Positions 56,395 through 64,000 of a stretch of 64,000 nt of DNA are shown one piece after another; the stretch's first letter is position 1, and every line of letters begins with the position of its first letter. Position numbers and translations under genes: made by a program. Under the pieces are notes generated by a model. The model ran no database searches. It was given only the letters and a program-made list of their open reading frames with translations, and was not told the DNA's origin. Location: the NCBI RefSeq assembly GCF_001704115.1, contig NZ_CP016895.1:1984001-2048000 (forward strand), read 5' to 3'. The DNA comes from Acinetobacter larvae (GTDB lineage: Bacteria; Pseudomonadota; Gammaproteobacteria; Pseudomonadales; Moraxellaceae).

Positions 56395-58125
56395 TTGCGC
56401 CTCGATCTAGCAACTATATTTCCTGCCTGGCGATGGCTGAAACGTTATGACAGCGGCCAATTTAAAGCTGATTTTATTGCCGCATTGATCGTCATTGCGA
56501 TCTTAATTCCGCAAGGTATGGCCTATGCCATCGTTGCTGGTCTTCCGCCAATTACAGGTTTATATGCCAGCGTACTGCCGATGATGGTCTATGCTTGTTT
56601 GGGGGGTAGCGCAACGCTATCGATTGGTCCTGTGGCACTTATTTCTATGATGGTCTACGCCACACTGAATCCCCTCTATCAAATTGGATCACCAACTTAT
56701 ATCCAAGCTGCGTGTTTATTGGCTTTACTGGTCGGATTGATCTCATTACTATTGGGTATTTTCCGTTTTGGTTTTTTGATTCGTCTGATTAGTCATCCCG
56801 TCATTAAAAGTTTTATTATTGCATCTGCACTATTAATTGCACTGAGTCAGTTCAAATTATTCTTGGCAATACCGCTCGACATCGAAAATCTTGCTGCATT
56901 TCTCACTAGTTTTTATCATTATTGGCGCTTTATCGATTTAGCGACTTTGGCATTGGGTTTATCAACCATTGCATTATTATTAGGTTTACCGCAATTATTA
57001 CGTCATACCCGTTTTGGGCATATTTTACCCAATAAGTTTTTAGCCATTGTACTGAAGTTAATCCCGCTATTGGTGATTATCTTGATTATTATCATTACCT
57101 ATGTTTTTGCTTTACCAGAATATGGCATTCAGGTAGTGGGGGAAATTCCTGCCGCATTGCCCCCCATCGCTATGCCTTTTTGGTCATGGCAAATGCTACT
57201 ACAACTGTTACCGGGTGCATTTATGATCGCGATGGTGAGTTTTGTTGAATCTATTTCGATTGCACAAGCCACAGCCTTTCAAAACCGTCATCAGCTCAAC
57301 AGTAACCAAGAACTTATTGCACTCGGTGTTGCCAATATAAGCGCCGGCATTAGTGCTGCATTTCCGGTCACTGGAAGTTTATCGCGGACCGTGGTAAATG
57401 CCGATGCGGGTGCTAAAACACCATTAGCCGGTTTTATCTCTTCAATCATGATGATGATTGCTAGTTTTTACTTAAGCCAATATCTACAATTATTACCACT
57501 CACGGTTTTGGCTGCTACCATTATAGTCTCTATTTGGAAATTGGTAGATTTCAAACCGTTTATTGATACCTGGCGCTATTCTAAGGCAGATGGTATTGCC
57601 ATGTGGATTACTTTCTTTGCGGTGTTGTTTATCGATATTTCAACGGGTTTAATCTTAGGAATTGCTTCTACCTTTTTATTGATGTTATGGCGTGTCAGCC
57701 GACCACATATTGCCGTAATTGGTCGTGTACAAGGTACACAGCATTTTAGAAATATACAACGCCATCAGGTGATTACTACACCAGAATTGATTTCTATTCG
57801 TATAGATGAAAGCCTTAACTTCCTCAATGTACATACGCTCAAAGAATTTATTATTGCAACAGTCAGCCAGCATAATGGCTTAAAACACGTTATTATCAAT
57901 TGTTCGAGTATTAGTAATATCGATCTCAGTGCCTTAGAAAGCTTAGAAGATATTAACCACCAGCTACAAAAGCTCGATATCGCCTTACATTTCTCCGAAG
58001 TGAAAGGACCTGTCATGGATAAATTACAGTATTCAACACTTCCACAAGACTTAACGGGGCAATTCTTTTTAACCCATTACCAAGCTGTACAACAATTGCA
58101 ACAGGATGGATCATCACCACCGTGA
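56395..58125 (+). CDS. SulP-family anion transporter with STAS domain
   Basis: A 576-residue transporter. The membrane domain has 10-14 segments and the signature IPQGMAYAIVAGLPPITGLYASVLPMM, followed by SIGPVALISMM; AAFPVTGSLSRTVVNADAGAKTPLAG is the typical segment near helix 8. The C-terminal cytosolic STAS domain (about residues 440-560) includes VIINCSSISNIDLSALESL. Substrates of the family are sulfate, bicarbonate or dicarboxylates; which is moved here is unknown. The frame has no ATG before the first conserved part, so the TTG at 56395 is the probable start, with AGGG about 12 bases ahead. A frame-shifted ATG upstream is not usable. Confidence 0.9.
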   Translation: MRLDLATIFPAWRWLKRYDSGQFKADFIAALIVIAILIPQGMAYAIVAGLPPITGLYASVLPMMVYACLGGSATLSIGPVALISMMVYATLNPLYQIGSPTYIQAACLLALLVGLISLLLGIFRFGFLIRLISHPVIKSFIIASALLIALSQFKLFLAIPLDIENLAAFLTSFYHYWRFIDLATLALGLSTIALLLGLPQLLRHTRFGHILPNKFLAIVLKLIPLLVIILIIIITYVFALPEYGIQVVGEIPAALPPIAMPFWSWQMLLQLLPGAFMIAMVSFVESISIAQATAFQNRHQLNSNQELIALGVANISAGISAAFPVTGSLSRTVVNADAGAKTPLAGFISSIMMMIASFYLSQYLQLLPLTVLAATIIVSIWKLVDFKPFIDTWRYSKADGIAMWITFFAVLFIDISTGLILGIASTFLLMLWRVSRPHIAVIGRVQGTQHFRNIQRHQVITTPELISIRIDESLNFLNVHTLKEFIIATVSQHNGLKHVIINCSSISNIDLSALESLEDINHQLQKLDIALHFSEVKGPVMDKLQYSTLPQDLTGQFFLTHYQAVQQLQQDGSSPP

Positions 58126-58351
58126 AGTAGGTTCTATAACTCGGCACTAAGATTAGCGCTAGGCATTGCAATTAGATTCATTGCGCCCAGTCTGTCGATT
58201 CTATACTCGGGTTTTATTGCATAAAAATTACTAAAGATATGCTTTTTATTCAATAGAATATGCGTTGACAACGATTTTCTTGTTTTATTCGGGATAAATC
58301 AGTATAGAATAGCCAGCAATTTTGCCCCAATAACTTAAATAAGGCTCGATT

Positions 58352-59551
58352 ATGTTTTCAGCCCTTGCCCGTCTTAGTCTTGTCGTTCGGATTATGATTG
58401 CTATTGTAATCGGTATCAATGTTGCATTTTTTTTCCCAGAAGCTAGTCCCTATGTGAGTTTATTGGGTGAGCTATTTATTAAAGCTTTGAAATCAGTTGC
58501 GCCAATATTAGTTTTCATCTTGGTGATGTCTTCGATTGCCAATTTTAAAATCAATCAAGGTGGCGGTGAAAAACTCAAACCGATTATGCTTCTATATTTA
58601 TTGGGGATGTTTTTTGCTGCACTTAGTGCGGTAGCGAGCAGTATATTATTCCCTAGCCAATTAATTTTATCGACAAATTTAGCTGCGCCGATTGAAGCAC
58701 CATCGGGTGTCGCAGAAATTTTAAAAAATTTATTATTAAGCTTTATTAGTAACCCTGTCACTGCGATTAGTGAAGCTAATTTTATTGGTATTTTGGCATG
58801 GGCAATTGCCCTCGGTGTAGCATTACGTCATAGTGCTGAAACCACTAAAACCATGATTGGCGATTTATCCAATGCGATTAGTTATATTATTAAAATCGTC
58901 ATTAATTTTGCACCACTTGGGATTTTTGGTTTAGTGGTGGTGACTTTTGCTGATGCAGGTATGACAACTTTAAAAAGCTATGGGCATTTAATCTTAGTGC
59001 TAGTAGGTACCATGATGTTTGTTGCTTTCATCATTAACCCCATTATGGTGGGTTTGGTTATGCGACAAAATCCTTTTCCGTTGGTGATTCAGTGTCTACG
59101 TGAAAGTGGTATAACCGCGTTCTTTACTCGAAGCTCTGCAGCAAATATTCCAGTAAATTTAGCACTTGCAAAAAAGCTCGGAGTGAATGAAACTCTATCC
59201 AGCGTTACTGTGCCTCTTGGTGCAACCATTAATATGTCTGGTGCTGCTGTGACCATTACGGTTTTAACTTTAGCTGCTGTCAATACCCTACATATTGATG
59301 TCAATATCAGTACCATGATTATTCTGAGTATCACCGCGGTCATTACTGCCTGCGGCGCATCAGGCGTAGCGGGCGGTTCTTTGCTACTGATTCCTGTAGC
59401 CTGTGGCTTATTTAAAATACCCACTGAAATCGCCATGCAAGTGGTTGCGATTGGTATGGTAATTAGTGTAATTCAAGACTCTGTTGAAACCGCACTAAAC
59501 TCATCAACAGATATCTTATTTATTGCTGCAGTGGATCTTGCCAAGCAGTAG
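58352..59551 (+). CDS. sstT: Serine/threonine-sodium symporter SstT
   Basis: A 399-residue DAACS-family transporter, moving serine or threonine with Na+. Typical stretches are [45 protein letters not shown] and [22 protein letters not shown], and near the end [17 protein letters not shown]. Eight membrane helices and two re-entrant loops are expected. TAAGGCTCG precedes the ATG as a weak ribosome site. The DUF1275 gene follows 33 bp downstream, so the two may share a transcript. Confidence 0.94.
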   Translation: MFSALARLSLVVRIMIAIVIGINVAFFFPEASPYVSLLGELFIKALKSVAPILVFILVMSSIANFKINQGGGEKLKPIMLLYLLGMFFAALSAVASSILFPSQLILSTNLAAPIEAPSGVAEILKNLLLSFISNPVTAISEANFIGILAWAIALGVALRHSAETTKTMIGDLSNAISYIIKIVINFAPLGIFGLVVVTFADAGMTTLKSYGHLILVLVGTMMFVAFIINPIMVGLVMRQNPFPLVIQCLRESGITAFFTRSSAANIPVNLALAKKLGVNETLSSVTVPLGATINMSGAAVTITVLTLAAVNTLHIDVNISTMIILSITAVITACGASGVAGGSLLLIPVACGLFKIPTEIAMQVVAIGMVISVIQDSVETALNSSTDILFIAAVDLAKQ

Positions 59552-59584
59552 ATCTTTTGCAGCAAACTGAAAAGTTTGAAGCAA

Positions 59585-60262
59585 ATGCCAATACAATATT
59601 TACCTTTATGGATACAACTTGGGGCTTTTTTACTGGCAATGAATGCTGGCATGATCAACGTACTGGGGTTATTTACAGTATTGCACCAAGCGGTATCCCA
59701 TATGACGGGAAACGTCAGTTTATTGGCTGAAGCAATTGTACAAGGCCATTCTGAAAATTTTATTTATCTATTTTTGATTATCTGTAGCTATGTACTCGGT
59801 TCAAGCTATAGTGGTTTTATTTTAGGCAACAGCCATTTTAAGTTGGGGCGTAGTTATGGCACGCCGCTGTGCTTAGTGGCTGCTTTTATTGTTTTGTGTT
59901 GGGCTTTTTTACCGTATTACCCGCGTTATGGCTTATTATGGGCCACTGCCGCAATGGGTGTGCAAAACGCCATGATCAGCCATTATAAAGGTATGATTAT
60001 TCGTACCACACATTTATCTGGTGTACTGACAGATTTAGGCTTAGCCTTAGGTTATAAACTACGTGGCTTAGCGGTTGAGCCGCGACGCGTTGCACTGCAT
60101 TTATTGATCATTTTAGGTTTTTTAATGGGCGGCGCGATTGCATCGGTAACTTATCCTTATTTACAATTACAAGCATTCTTAATTCCTGCCGCATTGAGTC
60201 TTAGTCTCTGTGTGGTGTATTGGGGCATTTATTTAAAGAAAGTGTCTCACCAAGTTAAATAG
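59585..60262 (+). CDS. DUF1275 (YoaK-like) membrane protein
   Basis: A 225-residue protein with six membrane segments. AGMINVLGLFTVLHQAVSHMTGNVSLLAEA near the start, QNAMISHYKGMIIRTTHLSGVLTDLG in the middle, and the last TM pair are the DUF1275 pattern. The function is unknown. ATG 59585 is chosen rather than a TTG three codons upstream. sstT lies 33 bp upstream and the DUF2058 gene 12 bp downstream, suggesting a short operon. Confidence 0.88.
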   Translation: MPIQYLPLWIQLGAFLLAMNAGMINVLGLFTVLHQAVSHMTGNVSLLAEAIVQGHSENFIYLFLIICSYVLGSSYSGFILGNSHFKLGRSYGTPLCLVAAFIVLCWAFLPYYPRYGLLWATAAMGVQNAMISHYKGMIIRTTHLSGVLTDLGLALGYKLRGLAVEPRRVALHLLIILGFLMGGAIASVTYPYLQLQAFLIPAALSLSLCVVYWGIYLKKVSHQVK

Positions 60263-60274
60263 TAGGTTGTTGTT

Positions 60275-60811
60275 ATGGTTAAAAATGCCTTACAAGCGCA
60301 ATTACTCAAAGCCGGTTTGGTTGACAATAAAAAAGCCAAAAAGCTCTCCAAACAAGCTCAACATGAGTCTCGAACTGGACAAAGTCAAGAAGCTGAAATT
60401 AAAGCTAAAATTGCACAGGACCAGCAACAGAAATTGCAAAAAGATCAGTCTTTAAATCAAGAAAAACAACGTATTCTTGATGAAAAAGCCCTGCAAGCGG
60501 CGATCATTCAAATGATCAGTCAGCATAAAATCAAAGATTTTGACGGTGATATTAACTATCAATTCATTGATGATAAGAAAATCAAAAAAGTTTATATCAA
60601 TCAGCAAGTTTATAATGCTTTGGTCAGCGGTAGTTTGGTGATTGCCAAAGATCATGACAGTTATGCTTATCTCCCCAAAGCGTTGGCTGAACGTATTGAG
60701 CAAAAAATGACAGGGTTTATATTGGTAGATAATAGCCAGAAAAATACTGAGATCACTGCAGAAGATGATCCCTATGCTGCATATGTTATTCCTGATGATC
60801 TCATGTGGTAA
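60275..60811 (+). CDS. DUF2058 family nucleoprotein-like
   Basis: A 178-residue protein. The first third is a Lys/Gln-rich coiled segment (MVKNALQAQLLKAGLVDNKKAKK), followed by DFDGDINYQFIDDKKIKKVYINQQVYNAL and a short globular tail ending YAAYVIPDDLMW. This is the DUF2058 (YaiL-like) pattern; its function is undefined. It sits 12 bp after the DUF1275 gene. A very long terminator follows. Confidence 0.88.
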   Translation: MVKNALQAQLLKAGLVDNKKAKKLSKQAQHESRTGQSQEAEIKAKIAQDQQQKLQKDQSLNQEKQRILDEKALQAAIIQMISQHKIKDFDGDINYQFIDDKKIKKVYINQQVYNALVSGSLVIAKDHDSYAYLPKALAERIEQKMTGFILVDNSQKNTEITAEDDPYAAYVIPDDLMW

Positions 60812-60832
60812 TACGGCACCGTCATACCTTTA

Positions 60833-60881
60833 GATCAACAAAAACACCATGTTGTTATACGACATGGTGTTTTTGTTGATC
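60833..60881. terminator. Strong bidirectional terminator
   Basis: GATCAACAAAAACACCATG and CATGGTGTTTTTGTTGATC are a perfect 19-bp inverted repeat with an 11-base loop. It separates the DUF2058 gene from the convergent cidR gene. Confidence 0.9.
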
Positions 60882-60897
60882 CGCACAACCAAGCATA

Positions 60898-61797
60898 TTA
60901 AAAATGGATTTGATGACGGTTTTGCTCAACAATACTTAACCAAGCGCGTGTTGCAGGACTCATCGCGACACTGCTATTCCAAGCCATATTTAGAGTCCAA
61001 TTTAGAGTGGGTTTAACCAATCTTGAAATATTATATTTATTTAAATCCAGTTGCTCACAATACATCTGTGGCAATAAAGCGATGCCCATATTGGACTCAA
61101 TCATTTTTGCAATAAACTCCCATTGACTACTTTTACATACCACTTTGGGCTCAAAACCAACACTATTAGCAGCTTTAATAATCATACTGTTTAAAGTAAA
61201 GGTATCTGAAAATAATAAAAATGACTCTTCTTTTAATTCACTTAAAGCCACCGTGGCTTTATTTTTCCAATGCGATTCTTTAATCGATAATAAACACATC
61301 GGAGAATCTACCAAAGGAATTGCTTGAAAACTCGGTCTTAAATTGGAAAGCAAAATACCGACATCAATACTTTTATCTGCCAAGGCTTCATCAATCCCAT
61401 TGGCACCGACTTCTAAGAAACTCAGTTGTATATCGGGATACTGTTTGTGAAACAACGCAATTAAGGAACTAAATAATACTGAACCTAAGGGAGGTAGACC
61501 CAAGGTTAAAGTCCCTGTTTGAAGCTGTTTAACCTGTGCTACCGTATCATAAAGACGCATTTCTTCTTTGAGTATCTTTAAAGCATGTTGATAAATTAAT
61601 TCACCACTATAGGTGAGCGCCACATCCCGTTTACGCTTGGCTTCTCCTTTTTTAAATAATGCCTCTCCAAGTTCATCCTCCAGTGCTTTAATGCTTTTAC
61701 TAATACTCGGCTGCGTCAGAAACAAACGCTCCGCAGCAAGGCTAAAACTCTGACACTCAACGACTTCAACAAAGATTCTTAAACTTTTTAAATCCAC
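60898..61797 (-). CDS. cidR: LysR-type regulator CidR
   Basis: A 299-residue LysR-type protein. The DNA-binding domain is MDLKSLRIFVEVVECQSFSLAAERLFLTQPSISKSIKALEDELG; the effector domain starts near residue 90. Divergence from cidA-cidB marks it as CidR, which responds to acetate or pyruvate overflow and controls the murein hydrolase exporter-like pair. A dyad lies in the 112-bp gap between the genes. The length is normal. Confidence 0.85.
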   Translation of the reverse strand: MDLKSLRIFVEVVECQSFSLAAERLFLTQPSISKSIKALEDELGEALFKKGEAKRKRDVALTYSGELIYQHALKILKEEMRLYDTVAQVKQLQTGTLTLGLPPLGSVLFSSLIALFHKQYPDIQLSFLEVGANGIDEALADKSIDVGILLSNLRPSFQAIPLVDSPMCLLSIKESHWKNKATVALSELKEESFLLFSDTFTLNSMIIKAANSVGFEPKVVCKSSQWEFIAKMIESNMGIALLPQMYCEQLDLNKYNISRLVKPTLNWTLNMAWNSSVAMSPATRAWLSIVEQNRHQIHF

Positions 61798-61821
61798 ACA
61801 TTCGCCTCAATTGATTATGCC

Positions 61822-61842
61822 TAATCAGAATAATCTTGATTA
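61822..61842. promoter_or_regulatory. Candidate CidR operator
   Basis: TAATCA and TGATTA flank a 9-base centre (TAATCAGAATAATCTTGATTA), an inverted repeat of the LysR T-N11-A type, in the gap between cidR and cidA. Confidence 0.5.
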
Positions 61843-61909
61843 AATTATTCATAATTTAACATAAACTTTGGGCTTAAAATAAGGCATCTCCTTCAATAGC
61901 AGTGCCAAA

Positions 61910-62359
61910 ATGTTAAATAGCCCACTGGGGCAAAGCCTCAGACATAGCCATTATCTCAAAGTCAGTTTACAAATTGGTCTATTATTTTTGTTTTGGTGGA
62001 TGGGTTGCTATGTTCAAGCCTTTTTTCATCTTCCTGTTTCTGGTGCAGTCGTTGGTTTATTTTTAGTATTAATCGCTCTGCTTACGGGGCTGATTAAATT
62101 ACATTGGATTAAACGAGGTGCTGACTTTATTTTGGCTGAGTTGGTTTTATTTTTTATTCCTTGCTTTGTCGCAGTATTAAAGTACAAAGATCTATTTCTA
62201 AGTGAAGGCTGGCAATTGTTGGTCGCAGTTGCAATTGGAACCATCTGTGTCATGGTCACCACGGCTTATAGTGTTTACCTAGGCTTTAAACTGGAACAGA
62301 AACTAAAAGCACATTTTACGCCATCAGACCCTGACGCAATACATCATGGTGGGCATTAA
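61910..62359 (+). CDS. cidA: CidA/LrgA holin-like membrane protein
   Basis: A 149-residue protein with four membrane segments. The family signature LFLFWWMGCYVQAFFHLPVSGAVVGLFLVL is near the start, followed by RGADFILAELVLFFIPCFVAVLKYKDL. CidA-type proteins act as holin-like or small-molecule channels, with CidB, in lysis and acetate or pyruvate export. The next gene starts 3 bp after the stop. A polar C-terminal tail ends in HHGGH. Confidence 0.9.
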   Translation: MLNSPLGQSLRHSHYLKVSLQIGLLFLFWWMGCYVQAFFHLPVSGAVVGLFLVLIALLTGLIKLHWIKRGADFILAELVLFFIPCFVAVLKYKDLFLSEGWQLLVAVAIGTICVMVTTAYSVYLGFKLEQKLKAHFTPSDPDAIHHGGH

Positions 62360-62361
62360 TC

Positions 62362-63057
62362 ATGGCTCTGATTTCATTTTTATGTGTAGTGGTCACAGTA
62401 TTACTTTACCTCATCGCCAAAAAAATCTACCGTAAATATCCTTATTTACTGTTATCCCCTGCACTCTTTACGCCCATTGTTTTGATTATCCTCTTGCTGA
62501 TCACCCATATCTCTTATGATACTTATATGTATGAAGCACAGTGGATTGTTTGGATGCTTGGTCCGGCAACAGTGGCTTTTGCGATCCCTATTTATGAATA
62601 TCGTCAGATTATTAAACAGCACGTACTTGCCATCAGTATGGGGATTGTCATTGGTATGCTCACAGGCATGATTAGCTCATTTTATTTGGCAGCATTATTT
62701 CACTTTGATCAAACGACCACCTATAGTTTAATGGCGCGCTCTATTTCCACACCGTTTGCCATGGAATTAACCCGTCATATTGGTGGTTCAGTAGAACTGG
62801 TCATTTTATTTACCATGATTACCGGTGTCGTCGGTATATTAATCGGTGACAGTGTATTGGCAGCAATTCGTTTAAAATCACATTTTGCGCTCGGTGCATC
62901 TTTGGGCAATGCCGCACATGGTTTTGGTACATCCAAAGCTTATTCGCGCCATCGTGAACAAGGTGTGATTGCCAGTTTAACCATGGTTCTGGCCGGGGTA
63001 TTTATGGTGTTGGTTGGCCCCTTCTTGGTACATATTATTGTAAAAGTATTGTCTTAA
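62362..63057 (+). CDS. cidB: CidB/LrgB membrane protein
   Basis: A 231-residue protein with seven or so hydrophobic segments. The family signature is GPATVAFAIPIYEYRQIIKQH, then SISTPFAMELTRHIGG and LGNAAHGFGTSKAY near the C-terminus. It forms the second part of the CidAB/LrgAB module. The start is 3 bp after cidA, in one operon. Confidence 0.92.
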   Translation: MALISFLCVVVTVLLYLIAKKIYRKYPYLLLSPALFTPIVLIILLLITHISYDTYMYEAQWIVWMLGPATVAFAIPIYEYRQIIKQHVLAISMGIVIGMLTGMISSFYLAALFHFDQTTTYSLMARSISTPFAMELTRHIGGSVELVILFTMITGVVGILIGDSVLAAIRLKSHFALGASLGNAAHGFGTSKAYSRHREQGVIASLTMVLAGVFMVLVGPFLVHIIVKVLS

Positions 63058-63261
63058 TTGGTTTGATCGTTCAGTACAGCCTATAAAGATACTGTTATGG
63101 CAAGGGATTGCCCATGCACAATGCTTGCACTGCAAAATAGAAATATAGCAATTTCAAGTAGAAAAAATCATTTGATTGTATATAAAAGTTTAAACAATCC
63201 GACCCGCCCAATAATTTCCGATACAATCAGCCGATATATAAATCAGAAATAGGGGTATATT

Positions 63262-64000
63262 TTGCTAGATGACTTGAAATTTATCCAGATATTTAAGCAC
63301 TGGTTAGACCAATATCCATGGCTAGAAATGTTCGTTCATTTAGCTATTTTAATTTTACTGGCAATGCTCGCCAACTTTGTTGCCAAGCACATTGTGGTTC
63401 GTGGCATACGCAGTCTGATTAATCGTTTTAAATTTAAAAATACGCCTATTTTCGCACAACATAGTGTTATTCGACGTATTGCCAATATCGTACCTGCGGT
63501 CATTATTTTAAATGGTATCAGTACCGTCCCGCATCTTACTGCTAAATTAGTCGATTTAGTGCAGTTATTTGCCCAAGCATTTATTATTCTGACCATTGCA
63601 CTGAGTATAAGTGAATTACTCAATGTCTTTAATTTGATGTATCAGAAAAATGCAAAATCACGCGACAAACCTATTAAAGGCTACTTACAGTTAATCAAAC
63701 TGCTGGTATTTATTGTCTGCACATTATTGATTGTTGGAACCTTCCTGAAAAAAGATATTTTCACTCTATTGGCAGGTTTTGGTGCCATGGCGGCAGTATT
63801 GATGTTGGTATTCCAAAATACCATTCTATCTTTGGTGGCCTCAGTACAAATTGCATCCTATGACATGGTTCGCATTGGTGACTGGATTGAAATGCCAAGC
63901 CTCAATGCCGATGGAACTGTGGTCGATATGTCCCTCCACACCGTTACCGTTGAGAATTTTGATCGCACCTTTACCACCATACCGACCAATAAACTGGTGG
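63262..64000 (+). CDS. YbdG/MscS-type mechanosensitive channel, 3' truncated
   Basis: The gene begins at TTG (AGGGG lies six bases ahead) and remains open to the edge of the window: 246 codons. Membrane segments occupy roughly residues 20-150; the pore-type segment is AGFGAMAAVLMLVFQNTILSLVASVQIA, followed by the beta domain RIGDWIEMPSLNADGTVVDMSLHTVTVENFDRTFTTIPTN. This closely follows the miniconductance YbdG-type subfamily of MscS. It releases solutes under osmotic down-shock. The C-terminal part is missing. Confidence 0.87.
   Translation, partial: MLDDLKFIQIFKHWLDQYPWLEMFVHLAILILLAMLANFVAKHIVVRGIRSLINRFKFKNTPIFAQHSVIRRIANIVPAVIILNGISTVPHLTAKLVDLVQLFAQAFIILTIALSISELLNVFNLMYQKNAKSRDKPIKGYLQLIKLLVFIVCTLLIVGTFLKKDIFTLLAGFGAMAAVLMLVFQNTILSLVASVQIASYDMVRIGDWIEMPSLNADGTVVDMSLHTVTVENFDRTFTTIPTNKLV

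Overview
The window looks like chromosomal DNA of an Acinetobacter species. It is AT-rich, has Acinetobacter-type core blocks (tsaE-mutL-miaA-hfq, with an Hfq carrying a long Gly-rich tail), and has a CidR/CidAB cassette and a BLUF photoreceptor typical of the genus. The species cannot be fixed from sequence reading alone.

Positions 1-4.45 kb are an accessory region. It holds the 3' end of an AAA ATPase followed at once by an HNH nuclease (a Septu/PtuAB-like pair), a stand-alone GIY-YIG-like protein bracketed by two diverged copies of a 58-bp repeat, an IS3 orfA scrap, a detached 3' half of a tRNA-Met-like gene (an att scar), and a prophage lysis remnant with nested Rz/Rz1-type spanin genes.

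Positions 4.5-24.9 kb are mostly core: RluE-like pseudouridine synthase, RhlB-like helicase, cold-shock protein, TusA-like protein, RpoH, DUF423 protein, ThiS-ThiG, two tandem paralogous TonB-dependent receptors with Fur-like sites upstream, a glutathione transferase, a FabH-like ketoacyl synthase, HrpA, GlnA (with an NtrC-like dyad) and a DusB-type tRNA dihydrouridine synthase. A 1.5-kb graveyard (25.0-26.5 kb) keeps pieces of a LysR-type regulator and an IS66 transposase.

Positions 26.5-42.5 kb carry hfq-miaA-mutL-tsaE, two more pseudouridine synthases, an orphan RelB/DinJ-like antitoxin, a DUF441 protein, the divergent metR/metE pair with a MetR-type box, QueH, an MFS exporter, a voltage-gated-type K+ channel with a C-terminal zinc-ribbon-like tail, and an amino-acid permease.

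Positions 42.6-54.7 kb are a surface and accessory zone: a BLUF photoreceptor, a four-gene chaperone-usher fimbrial operon, a lipoprotein, a composite IS scar (IS256 fragment, 54-bp palindrome, IS3 element whose transposase has lost its second catalytic Asp), and the prs-nadV nicotinamide salvage pair.

Positions 54.8-64 kb hold transport and metabolism genes: a diaminopropionate ammonia-lyase-like enzyme, a SulP transporter, SstT, a DUF1275 protein, a DUF2058 protein, divergent cidR/cidAB, and the start of a YbdG-like mechanosensitive channel cut by the window edge.

The best candidates for unusual biology are the Septu-like pair with the neighbouring repeat-bracketed GIY-YIG-like gene, the tRNA att scar, and the IS palindrome with the dead-looking transposase.
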